Source: Stieleria maiorica
GTDB taxonomy: Bacteria; Planctomycetota; Planctomycetia; Pirellulales; Pirellulaceae
DNA: 64,000 bases
Reading direction: 5' to 3'
NCBI RefSeq assembly: GCF_008035925.1
Contig: NZ_CP036264.1
Span: forward strand, 9,580,122-9,644,121
Position 1 is the first letter of the stretch. Every line of letters begins with the position of its first letter. Below, one piece after another: positions 58,340 to 64,000 of this stretch. The position numbers and the translations under genes are program-made. Below the pieces are notes generated by a model that saw nothing but the letters and a program-made list of their open reading frames with translations, made no database searches and was not told the DNA's origin.

Positions 58340-58961
58340 AATTCCTCGCAATCGTAAATATTTCCAAGCGATCTCTTTTGCCGTTCAGCCGAAGTACAAA
58401 CACCACACCAAGGCAACTCAAGCAGCTGCTAATCTTCTTACCCCAGAAATCTTCTTACCCCCATTCACTCGGCCGATCCGGGAAGAGGCGGCAAAACGAT
58501 TTCAGTCAACAATTGTTTTGCCCCCATCGTTTTGCCCGCTGCCCGTTTCTGAACCAAGCGGCACTGACACAAGTGTTGGTGTCTAGCCTTTAGGCGATCT
58601 CCGGTCACCGCTTCGCAGCCCAACCCCAATATCTAACGTTGGCGAAACACCAGTAATTCACCGCAGCTGGATTTGCAGGTTTCCAATGCGTTCCGAAAGT
58701 CGCCGTGTTCTCCGAACTCGGCGTGCATGAAAAAGCGAAGCTTTGCCCCGCGCCGACCTCGGAGAGGACGGCGACTGTCCAGCCCAATCGAAAACCAAGC
58801 TGGGACGGAATGCTCGCCAAACTTGCCTGATCGCGGCGCAGCGTCGGTCCACCGGCGGGCTCTCTGTCACCGGGGCGCGTTAGAATCGGGTTTGCCCGTC
58901 GTCTTCCCCAACGGCGCAAAACTCGTTCGGACGAACTCCCCTTTTCCAAGGAGCACCGGAA
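58340..58961. other. 622-bp gap with T-rich array and two repeat families
   Basis: No gene is supported. The gap holds a T-rich iterated array (58430-58546: two ATCTTCTTACCCC-type and two GTTTTGCCC-type units). A family A left-end fragment follows (58575-58620, GTTGGTGTCTAGCCTTTAGG), then the family D 77-bp copy (58699-58775). The promoter of the SRPBCC gene presumably lies in the last 150 bp. Confidence 0.6.
58699..58775. repeat. Family D, 77-bp palindromic repeat, copy 2 (inverted orientation)
   Basis: It begins GTCGCCGTGTTCTCCGAACT and ends GACCTCGGAGAGGACGGCGAC minus its first base. Its reverse complement matches 32591-32667 at nearly every position over the full 77 bp, including the central AAAGCTTCGCTTTTT. 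Confidence 0.9.
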
Positions 58962-59405
58962 ATGTCCAAACAGAATCTCCAGGTTTCTGTCTCGATCGAT
59001 CGCGACCCAGAGGATGTGATCCGCTTTATCGCCGACCTTCGCAACCGCCTGAAGTACCTGCAATCGCTGAAAAGCGTTTCCAACATCCGAGGCGAACCGG
59101 GTCAAGTCACCAAGAGCTGGGATTGGAAATGGGATCTACTCGGACATGAATTCACGGGAACCGCTCGCACGGTCCATTATGCCCCCGGGCGCCGTTATTC
59201 GTTTGCGACCGAGGGCGGCATCAAAAGTCAATTCAGCTACAACGCCGAACCCGACGGCAACGGCACCCGATTGACGGTGGACGTTGAAGCCGAGATCCCG
59301 GCCGAACTCGCCGACCAAGACGGCTTGGAGGAATTGCTGGCCGGCGCTCGAGAACGGGGACACCAATCCATGGAGAAACTTAAGTCACTGCTTGAACAGA
59401 ACTAG
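58962..59405 (+). CDS. SRPBCC family protein
   Basis: The 147-residue protein fits the START/SRPBCC helix-grip fold. An N-terminal strand QVSVSIDRDPEDVIRFIADL runs into the first helix. Beta strands then include TKSWDWKWDLLGHEFTGTAR, YSFATEGGIKSQFSYNAEPD and TRLTVDVEAEIP, before the C-terminal helix ESMEKL-like HQSMEKLKSLLEQ. The fold binds a hydrophobic ligand in a central cavity; members act in lipid or polyketide binding and in toxins. No ligand can be named. It has no signal peptide. It is 186 bp upstream of the B12-type radical SAM gene on the same strand; a hairpin at 59415-59450 separates them. Confidence 0.8.
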   Translation: MSKQNLQVSVSIDRDPEDVIRFIADLRNRLKYLQSLKSVSNIRGEPGQVTKSWDWKWDLLGHEFTGTARTVHYAPGRRYSFATEGGIKSQFSYNAEPDGNGTRLTVDVEAEIPAELADQDGLEELLAGARERGHQSMEKLKSLLEQN

Positions 59406-59414
59406 CGAGACAAT

Positions 59415-59450
59415 GACGCATTTCACGCTCGCCAGCGCGTGGAATGCGTC
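59415..59450. terminator. Short palindrome after the SRPBCC gene
   Basis: GACGCATTTCACGC (59415-59428) and GCGTGGAATGCGTC (59437-59450) are inverted, matching at 13 of 14 positions. The inner CACGCTCGCCAGCGCGTGG resembles the family B core. It starts 9 bp after the SRPBCC stop, like other 3'-end palindromes here. Confidence 0.7.
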
Positions 59451-59591
59451 GGAAATCCACGCTCTGGCGCGAAAGGTAATACAGAACGCCAGCGAAGACC
59501 TCGTAACCGCGAGGGTGCGCCGCGCTTACGCGTCGCGTCTGGCATCCCCTCTCTGATTCCTAACTCGGACAACGCCTACAGGAGCACCATC

Positions 59592-60935
59592 ATGAAAATC
59601 GGTTTGATCGCGATGAGTGGTATTCGCTGCTGCGATCAGGAACTGCTCCGCAAAGGGCTGACGCTGCCCGGCTTCGTCGAACGAAGTGAAACGATTGCGT
59701 CGCTTCCCAGCCTGGGACTCCTGACGCTGGCCGGCATGACCCCGGCCGAGGATTCGATCGAGTACTTCGAAGTCCAAGACCTGAAACAGCTCGACCCGCT
59801 GCCACAAAACTTTGACCTGGTGGCCATCTCCAGCTTCACCGCCCAAATCAAGGAAGCCTATACGCTGGCCGACCAGTACCGCGCACTCGGGATCCCCGTC
59901 GTACTCGGAGGATTGCACGTGACGTCACTGCCCGACGAAGCGCTCCGGCACAGCGACGCGGTGGTCGTCGGTGAAGGCGAAGTGGTCTGGCTGGATGTGC
60001 TTCGCGACGCCCGATCAGGCCGATTGCGACGCCGCTACAGTTCCTTTGAGGGCGCGGAATTCAACCTCACCGAGGCACCGATGCCGGCGTACGAACTGCT
60101 GGACATCTCCAAGTACAATCGGCTGACCGTGCAAACCAGCCGTGGCTGCCCGCGGAGTTGTGAGTTCTGCGCATCGAGCATCTTGCTGACGCGACGGTAC
60201 AAACAAAAGCCCCTCAAGAAGGTGCTCGCTGAAATCGATCGCATCTGCGAAATCTGGCCACGTCCGTTTATCGAGTTTGCCGATGACAACTCGTTCATCC
60301 ATCGGGCGTATTGGAAAGAGCTGCTACCACAATTAAAGCAGCGTCGTGTGAAGTGGTTCGCCGAAACGGATCTGTCGGTACACGAAGACGAAGAACTGTT
60401 GCGGATGATGCGTGACAGCGGCTGTGCCGAAGTGTTGATCGGTCTGGAAAGTCCGATCCTGCCGGGGTTAAAAGGGATCGAATTGAAAAACGATTGGAAA
60501 CGTCGACAATGGCCACACTACATCGAGGCGATCGAGCGGATTCAAAGCAACGGTATCCGCGTCAACGGCTGCTTCATCCTCGGCCTGGACGGGCACGGCC
60601 CGGAAATCTTTGACGCCGTGTACGACTTTGCCGAGCAAGCCAAGCTTTACGACGTCCAAATCACCTATCAAACACCGTTCCCGGGAACACCGCTTTATCG
60701 GCGTCTGGAAAAAGACAATCGCTTGCTGTACCCCGGCGCCTGGGAGCGGTGCACGTTGTTTGATTTGAACTACCAGCCGACGCCGATGTCGGTCAGCCAG
60801 CTTCGGCAGGGGTTTCATGAACTCGCCGAACGACTTTACTGCGAGGACTTCACGCAATGGCGGCGAAATCAATTCGCACAGTACTACCTGTATTCTCGCC
60901 GTCACAAACGCAACGACCAACTGCCGATAGCCTGA
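59592..60935 (+). CDS. B12-binding-type radical SAM protein
   Basis: This 447-residue protein has an N-terminal cobalamin-binding-like Rossmann region (about 1-130: NFDLVAISSFTAQIKEAYTL, then VVLGGLHVT). The usual B12 His motif (DxHxxG) is not clear, so cobalamin binding may be lost. The radical SAM core has CPRSCEFC (Cys186, Cys190, Cys193) for the 4Fe-4S cluster, then IEFADDNSFIH, VLIGLESP and GCFILGLDGHG. The C-terminal region is helical. Such enzymes perform methylation or rearrangement in many pathways, so the product cannot be told. The ATG at 59592 has AGGAG eight bases upstream. A family B palindrome begins 20 bp after the stop. Confidence 0.88.
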   Translation: MKIGLIAMSGIRCCDQELLRKGLTLPGFVERSETIASLPSLGLLTLAGMTPAEDSIEYFEVQDLKQLDPLPQNFDLVAISSFTAQIKEAYTLADQYRALGIPVVLGGLHVTSLPDEALRHSDAVVVGEGEVVWLDVLRDARSGRLRRRYSSFEGAEFNLTEAPMPAYELLDISKYNRLTVQTSRGCPRSCEFCASSILLTRRYKQKPLKKVLAEIDRICEIWPRPFIEFADDNSFIHRAYWKELLPQLKQRRVKWFAETDLSVHEDEELLRMMRDSGCAEVLIGLESPILPGLKGIELKNDWKRRQWPHYIEAIERIQSNGIRVNGCFILGLDGHGPEIFDAVYDFAEQAKLYDVQITYQTPFPGTPLYRRLEKDNRLLYPGAWERCTLFDLNYQPTPMSVSQLRQGFHELAERLYCEDFTQWRRNQFAQYYLYSRRHKRNDQLPIA

Positions 60936-60955
60936 CCGAGCTTCGACGGGCCGCC

Positions 60956-60980
60956 GTAGCTCCGCTCGCCAGAGCGTGGA
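60956..60980. repeat. Family B half element
   Basis: GTAGCTCCGCTCGCCAGAGC then GTGGA, 20 bp after the radical SAM stop. Distance and sequence match the copy after mnmE at 32463. Confidence 0.85.
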
Positions 60981-61008
60981 GTGTACAAACCGTCGGAGCG
61001 TCGAAACC

Positions 61009-62226
61009 ATGACACTAGCGAACGATGCCAGCTTTGTCGCGGTGGGCAAGCTGAACCGCTTGCTGGGGTGGACGACGCTGTTGATCGGTTTGGCGTTGGC
61101 GGCGGCATTGGATCCCTGGTTACTGAGCGCGGCTGATTCCAACGATGCGGACGTCGGCGTCCGCTTGGCGATCCGCCACGCTCACGGCGTGGTGATCGCG
61201 ATGGCGTTCTTGCAGCTTGCGATGGCGCATCTGTTGGCAACGTCCGCGTTCAATCACCGGTCGCGGAAGATCGCCGCGTCGCTGACCGCGGTGGGAGCCG
61301 CCAGCTACAGCGCCGGATATGCACTCGCGCTCTGGCAACCGGCGTTTCACGCTCTGGTGCTGGTCGGCAGCCTGGTCAACTTCAGCGGCTTCGCATTCTT
61401 GTTGGGGGTCGGTCCGACGGGTGTCTACGCCCGCCAAATCAGAATGATCCTTCCGGTGGCCTGCTTCGGGATGCTGATGGACTTCATGGCGGGCCTGCGT
61501 CCGATCTTGCCCGAGGCCTGGATTCTGGAGCAATTCGGCAGTGAAGACGGTGTCCGCTTGCGGATGTTGCGTCTGGCACGGGTGGCGGCAATTGCGTTGT
61601 CGGTGTTGACCCTGCTGTACTACGGAATCGCCCGCCGCGCCGGCACCGATCGCGGCAAAGCTCGACTGGGCGGAATCAGCCTGGCGACCGGAGCTGTCGG
61701 CATGCCATTGATCTTGGCCCTCGCCTGCTTCACCAGCATGCATGTGAAATACTTGTTGGCCATCCCGTCGACCGCGGTCGTGGTCGGCGTGTACCTGGGA
61801 TGTGTGTTTGCGTTCAAACAGGGTGGCCTGTTGGAACGTTGGGGTTGGTTATTGATCGCCGCATCGACATCGGTGGGGATGTTGATCGGGCTGTATGCCT
61901 TTGATGGCCCCTTTCCGACGCCGGAGTTCATGGGAGGCTACAACAACTTACCGCGTCGGCTGACACGCATGACACACAGTTACAGCATCGTGCTCGGCAT
62001 GATCAGCATCTTCTTGGCACGAGAACTAGGCAATGGGCAAAACGTCAACGGGATCACGAAGATCGGCGCACGCATCTTTACCGTAGGCAGCGTCGTCATG
62101 CTGGCGGTGCTGCTGTTGCAGACCGTTATTGCAATGCCCTCGATGGCGTTACGAGCCGGACCGACTCTGGTTCTCGCCGGCATAACCACCTGCCTGACCA
62201 ATCGTACGCGCCGGCAAATCAGGTGA
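61009..62226 (+). CDS. Polytopic membrane protein with conserved-looking histidines
   Basis: I do not recognise this 405-residue protein. Ten or so hydrophobic segments cover most of its length. Three carry His in or near the helix: AIRHAHGVVIAMAFLQLAMAH (without its last residue), FTSMHVKYLLAIP and RMTHSYSIVLGMISIFLAR. Helix histidines of this kind recall haem-copper oxidase subunit I relatives or haem-binding membrane proteins, but the full ligand set is not shown. Small polar loops alternate with helices; there is no large soluble domain. The ATG at 61009 has GGAG upstream. It is convergent with the giant surface protein across 52 bp. Confidence 0.7.
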   Translation: MTLANDASFVAVGKLNRLLGWTTLLIGLALAAALDPWLLSAADSNDADVGVRLAIRHAHGVVIAMAFLQLAMAHLLATSAFNHRSRKIAASLTAVGAASYSAGYALALWQPAFHALVLVGSLVNFSGFAFLLGVGPTGVYARQIRMILPVACFGMLMDFMAGLRPILPEAWILEQFGSEDGVRLRMLRLARVAAIALSVLTLLYYGIARRAGTDRGKARLGGISLATGAVGMPLILALACFTSMHVKYLLAIPSTAVVVGVYLGCVFAFKQGGLLERWGWLLIAASTSVGMLIGLYAFDGPFPTPEFMGGYNNLPRRLTRMTHSYSIVLGMISIFLARELGNGQNVNGITKIGARIFTVGSVVMLAVLLLQTVIAMPSMALRAGPTLVLAGITTCLTNRTRRQIR

Positions 62227-62278
62227 ATTCCGATGTTTAGCGCACAGAGATTGCCTTCAAGAAACCCGAACCCCGACG

Positions 62279-64000
62279 CTACGCCAGCGGTCCAAGCTCG
62301 ACAACCAGATCGTCAGTGCCGAACTCTACATCATCTGATTCGGAGTCGTTTGCCGCGATAGTCGCAAAGATCGCGTCAGAAGATTTGTTTCTGGTGTTTA
62401 CATGATCAATCGATTCATCGCTAAAAACAGTGTTTCCCGGCGCGAGAACCGATGAGGCCAAATCCTCGACAATGTCTTCCAGAGGATGACCATCTTCGAT
62501 CCGTGCGACCCACATTTGATTGAGGATCTGCCGCAGGGAAGCAACGTCATTGTCGTAGACTGTCGAGCCAGCGATCAACAAATCAGAAAGACGATCATTG
62601 CGGTTGTGCAACTTGTCAGATCCTTGTCCACCGATCAACAAATTGTGACCAAGCCCTCCATCGAGGACGTCGTTTCCAGGACCTCCAACGACAGCATCAT
62701 TTCCACTACTGGTATGCACTACATCATCTCCAGCTTCGCCGAAAACAAAATCGTTTCCTGCACCGGTATGAATCACATCCTTACCGTCTCCTGCATAGAC
62801 CGTCACATCCAATCCGACGCGTGAACCTATCTTAACACGATCGTCTCCTGCCAGAAGCACGACGAACACGCCTTGCAGGTCGTCCAATTCCATGTCGTAC
62901 CGTTGTTGACTGCTACCCAAGTTCAGTTTTGCTCGCAATTGATAGCTTCCCGATGAACGTCGCCCGCTATTCTGCGTCAGGTTCACGCGGTCTTTACCAT
63001 CAGTCCCAATGATTTCCAAAACGCCTTCTTCGGTAACACGAACGCCGGCAACGTATGATGTAATTGACTTCGTGTCCGCTGCCCCCGACTGGTCTTCGAC
63101 TGAAACGGTGATCACGAAGACCCCGCTACGATCATAGACGTGAACCGCTTCAAACGAGTCAATGATCTGATCAACCGATTCATCCGACAAGGTTGCCGAA
63201 TGGCCATCCCCCCAGTCGACCAGAACACTGTGCGTGTCGCCGGCATCACGGTCCTGAAACAGACCGGAAAGCGTCAACTCACCGAAGCCGGCTTGTCTTT
63301 TGGCATCGTTTGAAAGCTCAAGTGAAAGGATTTCCGGGGCAGAATTCCCTCCTCCGTCATCGTCGGTCACGTCGACGGAAGCGTCAGCGGAAGCATAGCC
63401 ATCAGCCGTCGCGGTGATCGTCGCGGTTTGCGTTCCATCGACGATCGCGTCATCCACACCGGTGATGGTGAAGGTGGCCGAATTTGCGTTGGCATCAATC
63501 GTGACCGTCGCCGGCACCGTCGCTTCAGTCGTGTCATTCGATGCAAGTGTGACCACCAGCACCGACGAGAGGTCGCCGTCGTTGCGGGTGACCGTACCGG
63601 TTGCCGTTCCGTCCGCTTCGGAAATGCTCGCCGGGTCGATCGTCAGCGTCAAACTGAGAGCGTCGTCATCGGTCACGTCGACGGAAGCATCAGCGGCAGC
63701 ATAGCCATCAGCCGTCGCGGTGACCGTTGCGGTTTGCGTTCCATCGACGATCGCATCGTCCACACCGGTAATGGTGAACGTCGCCGAATTTGCGTTGGCA
63801 TCAATCCTGACCGTCGCCGGCACCGTCGCTTCGGATGTGTCGTTCGATGCCAGAGTGACCACCAGTGGCGACGCGAGATCACCGTCGTTGCGGGTGACCG
63901 TACCGGTTGCCGTTCCGTCCGCTTCGGAAATGCTCGCCGGGTCGATCGTCAGCGTCAAACTGAGAACGTCGTCGTCGGTCACGTCAACGGAAGCATCAGC
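62279..64000 (-). CDS. C-terminal part of a Calx-beta / RTX giant surface protein (start outside window)
   Basis: The frame is open through the right edge, so 573 residues of a larger protein are seen. From the edge inward there are two complete and one partial Calx-beta-like repeats of 102 residues (LTIDPASISEADGTATGTVT is the start of the fold, then ATVTIDANANSATFTITGVD). A PKD-like domain follows (LVDWGDGHSATL, VYDRSGVFVITVSV), then RTX calcium-binding nonapeptides (GAGNDFVFG, GGPGNDVLDG). The last 120 residues are acidic and lack an obvious sorting motif. Such proteins are exported and sit on the surface, folding on calcium. The end resembles type I secreted RTX proteins, but no transporter is near. 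The function (adhesion or matrix) is inferred. Confidence 0.88.
   Translation of the reverse strand, partial: ADASVDVTDDDVLSLTLTIDPASISEADGTATGTVTRNDGDLASPLVVTLASNDTSEATVPATVRIDANANSATFTITGVDDAIVDGTQTATVTATADGYAAADASVDVTDDDALSLTLTIDPASISEADGTATGTVTRNDGDLSSVLVVTLASNDTTEATVPATVTIDANANSATFTITGVDDAIVDGTQTATITATADGYASADASVDVTDDDGGGNSAPEILSLELSNDAKRQAGFGELTLSGLFQDRDAGDTHSVLVDWGDGHSATLSDESVDQIIDSFEAVHVYDRSGVFVITVSVEDQSGAADTKSITSYVAGVRVTEEGVLEIIGTDGKDRVNLTQNSGRRSSGSYQLRAKLNLGSSQQRYDMELDDLQGVFVVLLAGDDRVKIGSRVGLDVTVYAGDGKDVIHTGAGNDFVFGEAGDDVVHTSSGNDAVVGGPGNDVLDGGLGHNLLIGGQGSDKLHNRNDRLSDLLIAGSTVYDNDVASLRQILNQMWVARIEDGHPLEDIVEDLASSVLAPGNTVFSDESIDHVNTRNKSSDAIFATIAANDSESDDVEFGTDDLVVELGPLA
63365..64000. repeat. 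306-bp tandem repeat, two full copies plus start of a third
   Basis: The mark GGTCACGTCGACGGAAGC-type starts at 63365, 63671 and 63977, a strict 306-bp period (102 codons). Copies are nearly identical in DNA, with only scattered base changes, so they arose recently or are kept alike by conversion. The array continues past the window edge. Confidence 0.92.

Noticed and set aside
1..64000. tRNA, rRNA, transposase or riboswitch
   Set aside because: I scanned for tRNA arms, DDE or HUH transposase motifs and common riboswitch cores and found none that I can support by eye.

Overview
The window is about 62 percent GC by eye and reads as a chromosomal piece of a planctomycete, most likely Pirellulaceae (Rhodopirellula-like). 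The inference rests on lineage-typical genes: a DUF1559 pseudopilin with an H-X9-DG tail, two formylglycine sulfatases, a DUF1080/PA14/multi-haem fusion followed by a sorbosone-dehydrogenase-like protein, redoxin/haem/PHM-like fusions, a CE15 esterase, and a Calx-beta/RTX giant protein. No rRNA, tRNA or CRISPR array was seen.

Layout. 0-5 kb: cut-off radical SAM protein, an 81-bp tandem repeat, an unrecognised two-part protein, a sulfatase and an alpha/beta hydrolase. 5-14 kb: FHA-GAF nucleotide cyclase, FtsH-peptidase-like protein, DUF1559 protein, then the five-haem fusion with its propeller partner. 14-21 kb: ECF sigma factor, Hsp20, redoxin/haem/copper protein, ketosamine kinase, aroB. 21-32.5 kb: a long plus-strand housekeeping run (toroid-repeat protein, guaB, an overlapping secreted Pro/Ala-rich protein, tsaE, a kinase-fold protein, a DsbD-like protein, mnmE). 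32.7-43 kb: DinB-like protein, CE15 esterase, MscS channel, PLC-like protein, glutamate dehydrogenase, a three-gene minus-strand sugar cluster (cupin isomerase, TIM-barrel epimerase, Gfo/Idh/MocA dehydrogenase) and a divergent DUF4432 epimerase-like gene. 43-52 kb: a tripartite RND efflux system with its TolC-like gene divergent, then a second redoxin/haem/copper fusion. 52-57 kb: an accessory island with a type II toxin-antitoxin pair, a truncated tyrosine recombinase, 1.6 kb of structured non-coding DNA, and an RHS C-terminus stop-start coupled to a small membrane protein of immunity type. 57-64 kb: second sulfatase, SRPBCC protein, B12-type radical SAM protein, polytopic membrane protein, and the C-terminal end of a repeat-rich surface protein running off the right edge.

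The strongest signal not explained by genes is a set of dispersed palindromic repeat families (called A to E here). Many sit just after stop codons, three family B copies only 20-22 bp after, and some supply the stop codon itself. A separate class of T-rich iterated intergenic elements also recurs. The other points of interest are the RHS tip with its coupled membrane gene, the unrecognised protein at 1148-2368, an AT-rich patch inside guaB, a 68-bp guaB overlap, and 306-bp near-identical repeats at the right edge.
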